DNA from: Leisingera methylohalidivorans DSM 14336
Lineage (GTDB): Bacteria > Pseudomonadota > Alphaproteobacteria > Rhodobacterales > Rhodobacteraceae
Assembly: GCF_000511355.1 (NCBI RefSeq)
Contig: NC_023135.1
Location: 1,018,371 to 1,082,370, forward strand
Reading direction: 5' to 3'
Length of the DNA stretch: 64,000 nt
The notes beneath the pieces are model-generated. The model saw nothing but the letters and a program-made list of their open reading frames with translations, was not told the DNA's origin and did not search any database. This document shows positions 44,521 to 54,037 of the stretch, piece after piece. Made by a program: the position numbers and the translations under genes. Numbering within the stretch: the first letter of the stretch is position 1; the number at the start of each line of letters is the position of its first letter.

Positions 44521-44551
44521 CCCGGCGCCGCGCAGCGGCGCCGGGCCCAAC
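44521..44551. repeat. GGCGCCGCG palindromic element, second copy
   Basis: CCCGGCGCCGC, GCA, GCGGCGCCGGG, then CCCAACGG. It shares the core and the GGGCCCAA end with the 26749-26787 element. Confidence 0.6.
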
Positions 44552-44615
44552 GGACGCTGCTCACGTGATGTGAGCCAGGCGGCGGGCGGGAGACCCCTGC
44601 CTGCCGCACGATCCC

Positions 44616-46259
44616 TCAGACCAGGCGCGAGGTGTCTTTGGCGGCGCGCACGAAATCGTCAAACAAAGGATGCGGCGCAAACGGCTTGGACTTCAGTTCC
44701 GGGTGGAACTGCACGCCGATGAACCAGGGATGGTCTTTCCATTCCACGATTTCCGGCAGGCGGCCGTCGGGCGACATGCCCGAGAAGTTCAGCCCGCATT
44801 CTTCCAGCTTTTCGCGGTATTTGATGTCCACCTCATAGCGGTGGCGGTGGCGTTCCTCGATATGGGTGCTGCCATAGGCGGCGGCCACTTTGGAGCCTTC
44901 GGTCAGCGCCGCGTCATAGGCGCCCAGGCGCATGGTGCCGCCCTTGTCATCATCGGCCTTGCGGCTGATCTTGTGATTGCCCTGCACCCATTCCTTCAGG
45001 TGATAGACCACCGGTTCGAACCGTTTCCTGCCAGCCTCATGGTCGAATTCCTCGGACCCGGCCTCGGCAATGCCCGCGACGTTGCGCGCGGCCTCGATGA
45101 CCGCCATCTGCATGCCGAGGCAGATGCCCAGATAGGGCACCTTGTTTTCGCGCGCATATTGCGCCGCCTTGATCTTGCCCTCGGTGCCGCGCTCGCCAAA
45201 GCCGCCGGGCACCAGGATCGCGTGGTATCCCTGCAGGTAGGGGGCGGCGTCTTCCTTGTCGAACAGCTCGGCGTCGACCCATTCGATCTTCACCTTCACC
45301 CGGTTCGACATGCCGCCGTGGGTCAGCGCCTCGGCGATGGATTTATAGGCGTCTTCCAGCTGGGTGTATTTGCCGACAATGGCCACCTTCACTTCGCCTT
45401 CGGGGTTGTAGATGCGGTCGGCCACATCTTCCCAGCGGGCCAGGTTCGGCTTGGGGGCAGGGGAGATGCCGAAAGCATCCAGGACCGCCTGATCCATGCC
45501 TTCGCGGTGATAGGCCAGCGGCGCCTCGTAGATCGATTTCAGATCCTGCGCGGCAATCACCGAGTCGGGGCGCACGTTGCAGAACAGCGCCAGCTTTTCA
45601 CGCTCTTTCTTCGGGATCGGCCCTTCGGAGCGGCAGACCAGGATGTCCGGCGCCAGGCCGATCGAGCGCAGCTCCTTGACCGAGTGCTGGGTCGGTTTGG
45701 TCTTCAGCTCGCCGGACGCCTTGATATAAGGCAGCAGGGTCAGGTGCATGAACAGGCACTGGCCGCGCGGCTTGTCCTGGGCGAACTGGCGGATCGCCTC
45801 GAAGAAGGGCAGGCCTTCGATGTCGCCGACGGTGCCGCCGATCTCGCAGAGCATGAAGTCCACCTCATCCTCGCCGATCGAGATGAAATCCTTGATCTCG
45901 TTGGTGACATGCGGAATGACCTGGATGGTCTTGCCGAGGTAATCGCCGCGGCGCTCTTTCTCCAGCACGTTGGTGTAGATCCGGCCCGAGGAGATCGAGT
46001 CGGTCTTGCGGGCGGGCACGCCGGTGAAGCGTTCGTAGTGGCCCAGGTCCAGATCGGTCTCGGCGCCGTCGTCGGTGACAAAGACCTCGCCGTGTTCAAA
46101 CGGGCTCATCGTGCCCGGATCGACGTTCAGATAGGGGTCCAGCTTGCGCAAGCGAACGGAGTAGCCGCGCGCCTGCAGGAGCGCGCCAAGCGCTGCCGAG
46201 GCCAGGCCTTTGCCCAGAGATGAAACAACACCGCCAGTAATGAAAATGAAACGCGCCAT
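44616..46259 (-). CDS. pyrG: CTP synthase
   Basis: A 547-residue enzyme making CTP from UTP, ATP and glutamine. The synthetase half begins [43 protein letters not shown], and the glutaminase half has the nucleophile Cys in [12 protein letters not shown] and a late [12 protein letters not shown]. The frame extends to 46388, but the ATG at 46259 is the conserved start. secG lies upstream on the same strand. Confidence 0.96.
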   Translation of the reverse strand: MARFIFITGGVVSSLGKGLASAALGALLQARGYSVRLRKLDPYLNVDPGTMSPFEHGEVFVTDDGAETDLDLGHYERFTGVPARKTDSISSGRIYTNVLEKERRGDYLGKTIQVIPHVTNEIKDFISIGEDEVDFMLCEIGGTVGDIEGLPFFEAIRQFAQDKPRGQCLFMHLTLLPYIKASGELKTKPTQHSVKELRSIGLAPDILVCRSEGPIPKKEREKLALFCNVRPDSVIAAQDLKSIYEAPLAYHREGMDQAVLDAFGISPAPKPNLARWEDVADRIYNPEGEVKVAIVGKYTQLEDAYKSIAEALTHGGMSNRVKVKIEWVDAELFDKEDAAPYLQGYHAILVPGGFGERGTEGKIKAAQYARENKVPYLGICLGMQMAVIEAARNVAGIAEAGSEEFDHEAGRKRFEPVVYHLKEWVQGNHKISRKADDDKGGTMRLGAYDAALTEGSKVAAAYGSTHIEERHRHRYEVDIKYREKLEECGLNFSGMSPDGRLPEIVEWKDHPWFIGVQFHPELKSKPFAPHPLFDDFVRAAKDTSRLV

Positions 46260-46430
46260 GAGTATCGGCTGCCCCCGTGAGAAGTCAGATTTCAGCTGCC
46301 CGGCGGGTTTTGAAACAGGTTCAAAAACCGCTGCACCACGGGACTTTATATATAAAGGATTCGCGCGACATACGCAAGGGAACCGCAAGATGCTGTTGCG
46401 GCTCCTAAAACCCTCTCAAGGTGTAGTGTA

Positions 46431-46793
46431 TCAGTCTGCGCTGGGAACCAGCGGAGCGTTGTCGCCTTCGCTGGGCGGCAGCAGATCGCTGCCCAGCGGC
46501 GCCGCCGGTGCGCCCGGATCTTCGGTCTGCGGCACGGCCAGACGGTCGGTGACCGAGGCGCCCGCTGATTTCTGCGCGGCCAGAACGGTCAGGGTGATCG
46601 AGGTGCAGATGAAGGCAATCGCCAGCAGCCAGGTCAGCCTGCTGAGCGCGGTGGCTGCCGCGCGGCCGGAGATCGCTCCGCCGCCGCCGCCGCCGCCCAT
46701 GCCAAGGCCGCCGCCTTCGGAACGCTGCAGCAGTACAACTGCAATCAGGCCGAGAGCCAAAAGAAGATGGATGATGAGAACAACGTTTTCCAT
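46431..46793 (-). CDS. secG: Preprotein translocase subunit SecG
   Basis: A 120-residue membrane protein with two helices (VVLIIHLLLALGLIAVVLLQRSEG; RLTWLLAIAFICTSITLTVLA), joined by the GGGLGMGGGGGGG loop usual in SecG. The C-terminus is Pro/Asp-rich. SecG assists SecYE in protein export. The ATG at 46793 (MENVVLIIH) is the natural start; the frame opens earlier. pyrG follows on the same strand, so the two may be cotranscribed. Confidence 0.92.
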   Translation of the reverse strand: MENVVLIIHLLLALGLIAVVLLQRSEGGGLGMGGGGGGGAISGRAAATALSRLTWLLAIAFICTSITLTVLAAQKSAGASVTDRLAVPQTEDPGAPAAPLGSDLLPPSEGDNAPLVPSAD

Positions 46794-46975
46794 GGGTCCC
46801 TGCGGCGGTTGGCTGAGTATCGGGCGGTAAATAGGCAAGATTGACCGGGGGGGCAAGGGCGGAGTTTGCTTCGCCTTGGAGCATCGGCGTGACGTGCGGT
46901 CAGAGGGCCTGTTGCGGCCTTTGCGCAGTGCATTGTGACTGGACGCGGGCCCTGGCGGCAGGGCAGAGTTTTTTC

Positions 46976-47602
46976 ATGCCTCATGATGACCCTGACCACC
47001 CGCACGCTCTTTTACCGCCGGAACCCGCCTTGCGGGTCAAAGCGCTGGAAACGATTCTCGTTGAAAAAGGGCTGATTGATCCCGCCGCGCTGGAGGAGAT
47101 CATCGAGACCTATCAGAACAGGATCGGCCCGCAGAACGGCGCCCGGGTGGTGGCGCGGGCCTGGAGCGACCCGGAGTTCAAGGCGGCGCTGCTGGCGGAT
47201 GCCGATCCGGTGCTGGCAGACCTGGGCTATTACGGCCGCCAGGGCGAGCATATGGTGGTGGTGGAGAACACGCCCGCGCAGCACAATATGGTCGTTTGCA
47301 CCCTGTGCAGCTGCTACCCGTGGCCGCTGCTGGGCATTCCGCCGGGCTGGTATAAATCCGACGCCTACCGCGCCCGGGCGGTGCGGGAGCCGCGCAAGGT
47401 GCTGGCGGATTTCGGCGTAACCCTGCCCGAAGGCACCGCGGTGCGGGTCTGGGATTCGACCGCTGAGGTGCGGTATCTTGTGCTGCCGGTGCGCCCCGAA
47501 GGCAGCGCGGGTCTGAGCGAGGATGATTTGGCGGCGCTGGTCACCCGTGACAGCATGATCGGCACCGGTCTGGCAAAAGTGCCGGAAGGGGCGCCGTCAT
47601 GA
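46976..47602 (+). CDS. nthA: Nitrile hydratase alpha subunit, cobalt type
   Basis: A 208-residue subunit with the metal-binding claw VCTLCSC: Cys108, Cys111 and Cys113. Thr109 after the first Cys is typical of cobalt enzymes, while iron types have Ser there. The cysteines become sulfenate and sulfinate after maturation. With the beta subunit it hydrates nitriles to amides. The start at 46976 is the first good ATG. The beta gene overlaps by four bases (ATGA). Confidence 0.92.
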   Translation: MPHDDPDHPHALLPPEPALRVKALETILVEKGLIDPAALEEIIETYQNRIGPQNGARVVARAWSDPEFKAALLADADPVLADLGYYGRQGEHMVVVENTPAQHNMVVCTLCSCYPWPLLGIPPGWYKSDAYRARAVREPRKVLADFGVTLPEGTAVRVWDSTAEVRYLVLPVRPEGSAGLSEDDLAALVTRDSMIGTGLAKVPEGAPS

Positions 47603-48276
47603 CCCGGGTGCATGACATGGGCGGGCGATTCGGCGACGGCCCGGTGGTGCCGGAAGCCGCGGATGCACCGGTGTTTGCCGAAGACTGGCATGCCCGCGCA
47701 TTGGCGGTGACGCTGGCCTGCGGTGCGCTGGGGCAGTGGAACATCGATACCTCGCGCCATGCGCGCGAGCGGCTGTCTCCGCAGGATTACAGCCGCTTTT
47801 CCTACTATGAGAAATGGATCGCGGCGCTGGCGGATCTTCTGGTCGAAAAAGATGTGCTGACGCGGGAGGATCTGCAGGGCAAGGGCGCGGCGGGGCTGCA
47901 CGCGCTGGCGGAACGGGCCTTGACGGCCAAGAATGCCGCCGCTGCGCTGGCCAAGGGCGGCCCGGCGGACCGGCAGGGCGGGCCGAAGCCGCGGTTCAAT
48001 CCGGGGCAGGCGGTGCGGGCGCGACTGCCGGCGGATAATGCGCTGGTGGACGGCGGCCACACGCGGCTGCCGCAATATGCCGCCGGGGCGCGCGGTTATA
48101 TTCTGCGGATGCATGGCACCCATGTGTTTCCTGACAGCAGCGCGCATGGGCTGGGCGAGGCGCCCGAGCCGCTGTATGCGGTGCGGTTTCCGGCGCGCGT
48201 GCTGTGGGCGCATGCAGAACACCCGGGGGACGAGGTGGTGCTGGATCTGTGGCAAAGCTATCTGGAGCCGCTATGA
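47599..48276 (+). CDS. nthB: Nitrile hydratase beta subunit
   Basis: A 225-residue subunit that begins [16 protein letters not shown]. The C-terminal SH3-like region has [31 protein letters not shown]. It pairs with the alpha subunit and helps assemble the active site. The stop overlaps the next gene's ATG (ATGA), so the three genes are translated together. Confidence 0.92.
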   Translation: MTRVHDMGGRFGDGPVVPEAADAPVFAEDWHARALAVTLACGALGQWNIDTSRHARERLSPQDYSRFSYYEKWIAALADLLVEKDVLTREDLQGKGAAGLHALAERALTAKNAAAALAKGGPADRQGGPKPRFNPGQAVRARLPADNALVDGGHTRLPQYAAGARGYILRMHGTHVFPDSSAHGLGEAPEPLYAVRFPARVLWAHAEHPGDEVVLDLWQSYLEPL

Positions 48277-48605
48277 GTGACTGTGCAGGCATATCCGCGC
48301 CGGAGCCTGTGTTTGCCGAACCCTGGCACGCGCAGGTCTTTGCTCTCACGGTGCAACTGAACGAGGCTGGGAGGTTTACCTGGGCGGACTGGGTGCAGCG
48401 GTTCTCGGCCACGCTGAAACGCCACGGGCTGAACCGGGAGCTGGATGGCGGCGAGGATTATTTCCGCGCCTGGCTGGAGACGCTGGAGCAGGTTCTGGCC
48501 GATGACGGCACGGCCTCCCGCGCCGAGGCCGAGGGGATGCGCAGCCGTTGGGAGGAGGCCTATCTGTCCACCCCGCATGGCGCGCCGGTGCATCTGCAGG
48601 GCTGA
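48273..48605 (+). CDS. Nitrile hydratase accessory protein
   Basis: A 110-residue protein (FAEPWHAQVFALTVQLNEAGRFTWADWVQRFSATL...) of the small activator family needed for metal insertion and subunit swapping in cobalt nitrile hydratases. Its PVFAEPWHAQVFALTVQL region resembles [17 protein letters not shown] of the beta subunit, as known for this family, which derives from the beta N-terminus. The start overlaps the end of nthB. No amidase gene is in the window. Confidence 0.88.
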   Translation: MSDCAGISAPEPVFAEPWHAQVFALTVQLNEAGRFTWADWVQRFSATLKRHGLNRELDGGEDYFRAWLETLEQVLADDGTASRAEAEGMRSRWEEAYLSTPHGAPVHLQG

Positions 48606-49329
48606 ATGCGCCCGCAGGTCCGGCCGCCGGGGGGCATTGCGCCCTAAGCGGGTCTGTCTGTCTGTCTGTCTGTCTGCTGACGCTTTGTCTTATGTCGGGG
48701 TACCGGATAGCAAGGGGGGCGGCGCCGCCGGTGAGAGGATGGACAGACCCCGCAGGGCCTGCTCGGACAGGAGTTCCTGAACGACCCCCTTATTATCGGG
48801 GCCGGTCTCCGGGTGCTGCGCAGGCAGCCGCACAGATGCCTGTGCCTTGTATCATGGCCCCGCGCGCGGAGCCATGGCGGGCGATCGATCAGCTGGCAGT
48901 CTGTCCGACGGGGATGAGGATCGCGTGAAGCGTGCGTGCGGCGGGTGCGCAACACCCGCCCGGTATCAAGGCGCGGCAGCGCCGCCGGGCGAGCGCCTGC
49001 CCGCCCCAACGGGCTGGCGCTTTCGAGACGGCAGTGCTCCATTAGTAACTCGTACGGATGTTGCGGGGATAAATTGCCCCGCACAAGCGCAGCGGCGCCC
49101 CCCCCGCGGGCAGACGCCCGCCCTTTTGCCGAAGGGACGATTGCCCTTTTTGTCAGTTCGGGAATCAGCGGCAAGCCGGCGCATTCGCGCCCGCCCAGGC
49201 AGGCGCAGCCCTTGGTGATCGGGCTGAAAAGGGTGTCTGGCGTCTGACTGCGGCGAAAAACCGGTTCCCCTGCCGGTGCAGCATCGCTATATGAGCGTGG
49301 GTTTGAACCAAGACTGTAAAGGACCGGAT
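48606..49329. other. 724-base gap with no supported gene
   Basis: Several overlapping frames are present, but none shows a known family. It holds (TCTG)6 at 48653-48676, GGGTGCGCAACACCC near 48950 and TGCGGGG/CCCCGCA arms at 49062-49083. It ends at the purA leader. Confidence 0.55.
48653..48676. repeat. TCTG microsatellite, six units
   Basis: Six uninterrupted TCTG units shortly after the nitrile hydratase operon. Confidence 0.9.
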
Positions 49330-50643
49330 ATGGCCAATGTCGTCGTAGTCGGCGCCCAGTGGGGCGACGAAGGTAAAGGCAAGATCGTGGATTGGCTGAG
49401 CGAGCGTGCGGACGTGATCGCGCGCTTCCAGGGCGGCCACAACGCCGGCCATACGCTGGTCATTGACGGCAAGGTCTACAAGCTGCACGCGCTGCCCTCG
49501 GGTGTGGTGCGCGGCGGCAAGCTGAGCGTCATCGGCAACGGTGTGGTGCTGGACCCCTGGCACCTGATGAAAGAGATCGCCACGGTCCAGGCGCAGGGTG
49601 TGGAGATCTCGCCGGAAACCCTGATGGTTGCGGAAAACACGCCGCTGATCCTGCCGCTGCATGGCGAATTGGACCGGGCGCGCGAAGAGGCGGCCTCGAA
49701 AGGCACCAAGATCGGCACCACCGGCCGCGGCATCGGCCCGTGTTATGAGGACAAGGTGGGCCGCCGTGCGATCCGCGTGGCGGATCTGGCCGATGAGGCA
49801 ACGCTGATTGCCCGTGTCGACCGCGCGCTGCAGCATCATGATCCGCTGCGCAAGGGGCTGGGCGTCGATCCGGTCGACCGCGACGCGCTGATCGAGCAGC
49901 TGAAAGAGATCGCACCGCAGATCCTGCCCTATGCGGCGCCGGTCTGGAAGGTGCTGAACGAGAAGCGCAAGGCGGGCAAGCGGATCCTGTTCGAAGGCGC
50001 GCAGGGCGCCCTGCTGGACATTGATTTCGGCACCTATCCCTTTGTGACCTCCTCCAACGTGATTGCGGGCCAGGCGGCCACCGGCGTGGGCATCGGCCCC
50101 GGCTCGATCGATTATGTGCTGGGCATTGTCAAAGCCTATACCACCCGGGTCGGCGAAGGCCCGTTCCCGACTGAGCTGTTGCAGGCCGATGGCTCGCCGG
50201 ATGCGGATGGCCAGCGTCTGGGCGAGCGCGGCCATGAGTTCGGCACCACCACCGGCCGCCAGCGCCGCTGCGGCTGGTTTGATGCCTGCCTGGTGCGCCA
50301 GACCTGCGCCACTTCGGGCATCAATGGCATTTCGCTGACCAAGCTGGATGTGCTGGACGGGTTCGAGACCCTGAAGATCTGTGTCGGCTATGAGCTGGAC
50401 GGGGAACGTCTGGACTACCTGCCGACCGCGGCAGACCAGCAGGCCCGCTGCACCCCGATCTACGAGGAAATGCCGGGCTGGAGCGAAAGCACCGAAGGCG
50501 CGCGCAGCTGGAACGACCTGCCGGCCAATGCGATCAAATACGTGAAACGGGTGGAAGAGCTGATCGATTGCCCGGTGGCATTGCTGTCCACCAGCCCGGA
50601 GCGGGACGACACCATTCTGGTGACCGACCCGTTTGCCGACTGA
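49330..50643 (+). CDS. purA: Adenylosuccinate synthetase
   Basis: A 437-residue GTP-dependent enzyme that joins IMP and aspartate. It begins [21 protein letters not shown], with the P-loop-like GDEGKGK and GGHNAGHT. A frame from 49276 is possible, but AAAGGA and the conserved start favour 49330. Its stop overlaps the next ATG by one base. Confidence 0.95.
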   Translation: MANVVVVGAQWGDEGKGKIVDWLSERADVIARFQGGHNAGHTLVIDGKVYKLHALPSGVVRGGKLSVIGNGVVLDPWHLMKEIATVQAQGVEISPETLMVAENTPLILPLHGELDRAREEAASKGTKIGTTGRGIGPCYEDKVGRRAIRVADLADEATLIARVDRALQHHDPLRKGLGVDPVDRDALIEQLKEIAPQILPYAAPVWKVLNEKRKAGKRILFEGAQGALLDIDFGTYPFVTSSNVIAGQAATGVGIGPGSIDYVLGIVKAYTTRVGEGPFPTELLQADGSPDADGQRLGERGHEFGTTTGRQRRCGWFDACLVRQTCATSGINGISLTKLDVLDGFETLKICVGYELDGERLDYLPTAADQQARCTPIYEEMPGWSESTEGARSWNDLPANAIKYVKRVEELIDCPVALLSTSPERDDTILVTDPFAD

Positions 50644-50879
50644 TGGCCGGGAGCAAGGGGCTGAGCTACAAGGCCCGGCGGCGCTGGGCGCTGGTGATCC
50701 TGCTGGTCGGGATGCCGGTCTACATCGTGGCCGCGGTCACGGTGATGAACTGGCTGGACCGGCCGCCGCTGTGGCTGGAGCTGCTGGTCTATGTGGCGCT
50801 GGGGGTTGCCTGGGTGCTGCCGTTCAAATTTGTGTTCCGCGGCGTCGGCCAGGCGGAGCCGGACGCGGAAGATCAGTAA
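50643..50879 (+). CDS. DUF2842 family membrane protein
   Basis: A 78-residue protein with two helices (WALVILLVGMPVYIVAAVTVM; LLVYVALGVAWVLPF) and a charged tail, the DUF2842 pattern. It shares one base with the purA stop and is cotranscribed. Role unknown. Confidence 0.85.
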   Translation: MAGSKGLSYKARRRWALVILLVGMPVYIVAAVTVMNWLDRPPLWLELLVYVALGVAWVLPFKFVFRGVGQAEPDAEDQ

Positions 50880-50884
50880 GCGCA

Positions 50885-51035
50885 GGGGCGCTGCCCCGCA
50901 GGTTTGAAGGGGTAGAGGGGCGCTGCCCCTCAGGTTTGAGTGGAGAGGGGCGCTGGCCCTCAGGTTTGAATGAAGAGGGGCGCTGGCCCTCTTGGCCCTG
51001 CGGGTCAATTCACCCCGGGGTATTTCTGCACAGAT
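50885..51035. repeat. Tandem GGGGCGCTG array
   Basis: Four units start with GGGGCGCTG at 50885, 50917, 50947 and 50977 (spacings 32, 30, 30 bases), each followed by a CAGGTTTGA-like tail in the first three. The last unit runs into CTCTTGGCCCTGCGGGTCAATTCACCCCGGGGTATTTC. Related copies are at 1918-1997 and 3465-3503. Confidence 0.85.
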
Positions 51036-51061
51036 GAAGCAGCATCTGGCCGGTGGAACGG

Positions 51062-51092
51062 AAAAAGGCGGCCCCGGAGGCCGCCTTTTTTG
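51062..51092. terminator. Bidirectional terminator
   Basis: AAAAAGGCGGCC, CCGGA, GGCCGCCTTTTTT, between DUF2842 and the convergent large gene. Confidence 0.85.
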
Positions 51093-51110
51093 TGTGTTCT
51101 GTCCGGGGTG

Positions 51111-53210
51111 TCAGCCTGCGGCGCGTTTGCCGGGCTTGAAGCCGATGTCGCCGGAGGCGGTGAACTTGCCGTTGCCGGAGCGTTCGATCTTGCCGTCGCG
51201 CAGGAGCTGGCCGAAGGAGCGCAGCCCGTCCTCGCGGTTGAAGTCGCTGCTGCCGGCGCTGCGCGCCTTGCTCATCAGCTGCGGGCGCGAGAAGTGGTCG
51301 CGGCCTTCGACAAAGCTGATATAGGCGGCGGCGGCTTCCAGCAGCTCATGCAGCTCGGCGGCGCCGCGGTCGGCGGCGTAGGAGGCAAAGCCGCTGCTGC
51401 CTTCGGTGCCGTCGTCCAGAACCCCAGCCGAGACCCGGCGCGGGCGCACCGGCTGCTGCGGCGCGCTGCCTTCGTCAATGCGCTGTTCGGCCACCAGTTT
51501 CAGCGGCGCCGGGCGGGCGGCCGGGGCGGCCGGGCGTTCCGAGGCGTTCGGGCGGGGTTCCGGGCGGCGCGGGCGGACCACGCTGGCCAGGTCTTCGCGG
51601 TAGGGTTTGGCGCCATCGCTGCCTGCGCTGACGGCGGCAGCGCCTTCGGCCTTGGTGGCGGCGACGGCGGCGCGCAGCTGGCTGTAGGCCTCGCGGGAAG
51701 AGGTTGTGTCCGGGTCTTCGAGTTTTTCGTCGGCGGCGGCCATCAGCCGGGAGACATCGCTGTCCGGCAGCCCGGCGGCTGCGGGCTGGGCCGGGGCTTC
51801 GGCATCGGGCGATTCAGCGGCACCTTCATCCGCCTCGGAGGCGGCGAGGATCTCGGCCTCCACCTCGGCCAGTTCGCGCATCAGGTCGGCTTCGTCGTCT
51901 TCCGAAAGGGACGGCTGGGCGGGCGCCGGGTCTTCGCTGGCATTGGTTTCCTGCAGCTGTCCAGAGGCGACGGCCTGGTCAAAATCGGCGCGTTTGACCT
52001 TGGTGATCCGCACCCGGGCCGGAGCAGGCTTGGCGGCGGCCTCGTCAGCGGTGCTGCCGGCGCCGCGGCTGTCTGCGGCATCTGCGGTATCTGCAGCAGC
52101 CGGCGCAAGGTCTTCATCCTGCAGGCCGGCAAACAGGCTGCCGCCGTCTTGTGCGGGCGCATCGCTTGCTGTTTCGGCGGCCCCGGTGTTCAGGTCCAGG
52201 CGGTCCAGTGCCTTGGCGATTGCATCGTCGCCTTCATCATCGAAGTCCGGCGCGCCGTCGCTGCCATCCTCCAGCAGCGCGCTGGTGATGTCCTCGGCTG
52301 CGCTTTCCAGCACATCGTCGGCATGTTCGTCTTCGGTGAAGTCTTCGACAGGGGTCTGTGCCACCACCGCGCGGATGCGCTGCAGCTTGGCGGCGATGCT
52401 GTCGGCGGCCGGCACGGTGTCTTCTTCGCGGCGGACGGGCGCTGCGGCGTGTTCTTCGGTTTCCGCCTCGGTCTCGGCCTCCGGCTCGTTGACTTCGAGC
52501 AGTTCGACGGAAGAGGAAGCCTTGGCCGGAGCGGAGTCTTCGCTTGCGGTTTCCAGCACGGCGGTGATGGTTTCTTCGGCTTCGGCTTCGGCTTCGGCTT
52601 CGGCTTCGGCTTCGGCTTCGGCTTCGGCTTCGGCTTCGGCTTCGGCGATTTCTGCGGCGAGTTCTGCGGCGGCGGCCTTGGCTTCTTCGGCAATGGCTTC
52701 GGCAGCGGCTTTGGCCTCTTTGGCTGCAAGCCTGTCTGCCTGAGCTTCGGCCTCAGCTGCTGCGGGCTGTTCCGCCGGCTCCGCTGCCGCCGGGGCAGGG
52801 GTTTCGGCGGCTTGGTCCGCGGCGGGTGCCGGAGCGGGCTGTTCAGCAGCCGGCGCAGCGGCCGGTGCGGTTTCTGCCGCAGGTGCAGGTGCAGGTGCCG
52901 GAGCGGCAGCCGGGGCCGGCGCCGGGGCTTCGGCAGCAGCGGCGCCAAGGGCCGGGGTGGCGGCGCGCAGGTGAATGCCGCCGTCGCTGGTGCGGGCCTC
53001 GACCTGGCGGGCAATTTCGCGCTGGGCGATGCGGGCCAGCATGTCGGCGTCGGGTTGCGGCGGTTCCGCCCCAAAGTAACGGTCATCGGAAGCCAGGTCG
53101 CGGAAGTACTCGGCAATCGCCTTCATTGTGCCGAAGGAATCCTCGAACCCTTCCAAAGTGCAGGAAAAGGTTCCATAGGATACGGTCAAGACTTTGTTGT
53201 TATGTACCAT
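51111..53210 (-). CDS. Large acidic, repeat-containing protein, Rhodobacterales
   Basis: A protein of about 699 residues. The N-terminal 80 residues are conserved-looking (MVHNNKVLTVSYGTFSCTLEGFEDSFGTMKAIAEYFRDL). The C-terminal 90 also look structured (ISFVEGRDHFSRPQLMSKARSAG...FGQLLRDGKIERSGNGKFTASGDI). Between them lies a long Ala/Pro/Glu-rich region, including about 24 alternating Glu-Ala encoded by twelve TTCGGC units (52575-52646 on the plus strand). No membrane helix is present. I recall this protein as widespread in Roseobacters but without known function. The start at 53210 is chosen at the conserved residues. Confidence 0.75.
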   Translation of the reverse strand: MVHNNKVLTVSYGTFSCTLEGFEDSFGTMKAIAEYFRDLASDDRYFGAEPPQPDADMLARIAQREIARQVEARTSDGGIHLRAATPALGAAAAEAPAPAPAAAPAPAPAPAAETAPAAAPAAEQPAPAPAADQAAETPAPAAAEPAEQPAAAEAEAQADRLAAKEAKAAAEAIAEEAKAAAAELAAEIAEAEAEAEAEAEAEAEAEAEAEAEETITAVLETASEDSAPAKASSSVELLEVNEPEAETEAETEEHAAAPVRREEDTVPAADSIAAKLQRIRAVVAQTPVEDFTEDEHADDVLESAAEDITSALLEDGSDGAPDFDDEGDDAIAKALDRLDLNTGAAETASDAPAQDGGSLFAGLQDEDLAPAAADTADAADSRGAGSTADEAAAKPAPARVRITKVKRADFDQAVASGQLQETNASEDPAPAQPSLSEDDEADLMRELAEVEAEILAASEADEGAAESPDAEAPAQPAAAGLPDSDVSRLMAAADEKLEDPDTTSSREAYSQLRAAVAATKAEGAAAVSAGSDGAKPYREDLASVVRPRRPEPRPNASERPAAPAARPAPLKLVAEQRIDEGSAPQQPVRPRRVSAGVLDDGTEGSSGFASYAADRGAAELHELLEAAAAYISFVEGRDHFSRPQLMSKARSAGSSDFNREDGLRSFGQLLRDGKIERSGNGKFTASGDIGFKPGKRAAG
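52575..52646. repeat. TTCGGC hexanucleotide repeat, twelve units
   Basis: Twelve perfect TTCGGC units within the preceding gene, encoding alternating Glu and Ala on the minus strand. Confidence 0.95.
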
Positions 53211-53350
53211 CAGCTCGCTCGTCTTCGTCACATCAGTTGTTATTTACCATATGGGCTTGAAGGACCAATTTTGCTCGAATCCGTGCAATTGATCGTATCA
53301 TTTTGTGTTCACATTGTGACTTGTTTCCAAAACTGCCAGGAATGCTGCCC

Positions 53351-54037
53351 ATGAATCATCTGATTGTTGAGGAATTGGAACCAATCACCCTGGTTGGCGG
53401 CGGTGAGCTGGCCTCCGGCGCGCTGGAAGAGGCGCTGGCGCTGGCGCCGGTGCTGGCGGCGGCGGATGGCGGCGCGGTTGCGGCGCTGGCGGCGGGGCAT
53501 GTGCCGCAGGCGGTGATCGGTGATTTCGACTCGCTGCCCGGGGATGTGCGGGGCCGGCTGCCGCCGGGCAGCCTGTTTCCGGTGGCGGAGCAGGACAGCA
53601 CCGATTTCGACAAGGCGCTGCGCAGGATTGCGGCGCCGGCGGTGCTGGCGGTGGGGTTTCTGGGCGCACGGGTGGATCACCAGCTGGCGGCGTTCAATAC
53701 GCTGGTGCAGGGGCATCCGGCGCCGTGTGTGCTGATCGGCGAAACCGAAGTGATCTTTCACCTGACCCATGCGGTCGAGCTGCCCGCAGAGGCGGGGGAG
53801 GTGATCTCGCTGTTTCCGATGCAGGAGGTGACCGGGCGTTCGGAAGGACTGGAGTGGCCCATCGGCGGGCTGCGGATGTCGCCGATGGGGCGGATCGGCA
53901 CCTCGAACCGGGCCACCGGGCCGCTGCGGCTGGTGCCGGAGGGGCCGGGGCTGCTGGCGATCGTGCCGCGGCGGCTGCTGGCCGAGGTGGTGGCGGCGGT
54001 CAGGCTGGACCTCGGGCAGGATCTCAGGCGGGGTTGA
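53351..54037 (+). CDS. thiN: Thiamine diphosphokinase
   Basis: A 228-residue enzyme that transfers pyrophosphate from ATP to thiamine. It contains AADGGAVAAL, VIGDFDSLP, EQDSTDFDKALR and GARVDHQLAAFNTL, the metal and ATP-binding motifs of the family. The ATG at 53351 follows AGGA at a good distance; an ATG nine bases earlier is possible. No TPP riboswitch was recognised. Its end overlaps the end of the convergent EamA gene by 14 bases. Confidence 0.9.
   Translation: MNHLIVEELEPITLVGGGELASGALEEALALAPVLAAADGGAVAALAAGHVPQAVIGDFDSLPGDVRGRLPPGSLFPVAEQDSTDFDKALRRIAAPAVLAVGFLGARVDHQLAAFNTLVQGHPAPCVLIGETEVIFHLTHAVELPAEAGEVISLFPMQEVTGRSEGLEWPIGGLRMSPMGRIGTSNRATGPLRLVPEGPGLLAIVPRRLLAEVVAAVRLDLGQDLRRG

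Noticed and set aside
48644..49174. 176-residue minus-strand frame in the gap before purA
   Set aside because: Arg/Pro/Ser-rich composition of a random GC-rich frame that runs through the TCTG repeat; no motif.
53232..53350. TPP riboswitch ahead of thiN
   Set aside because: The CTGAGA and ACCTGA-type thi-box sequences are not present in the short AT-richer leader.
50970..53354. 794-residue plus-strand frame rich in Gly and Phe
   Set aside because: Antisense of the Glu-Ala-rich gene: the GFGFGF run is the TTCGGC repeat read on the other strand. It also spans the terminator at 51062-51092.
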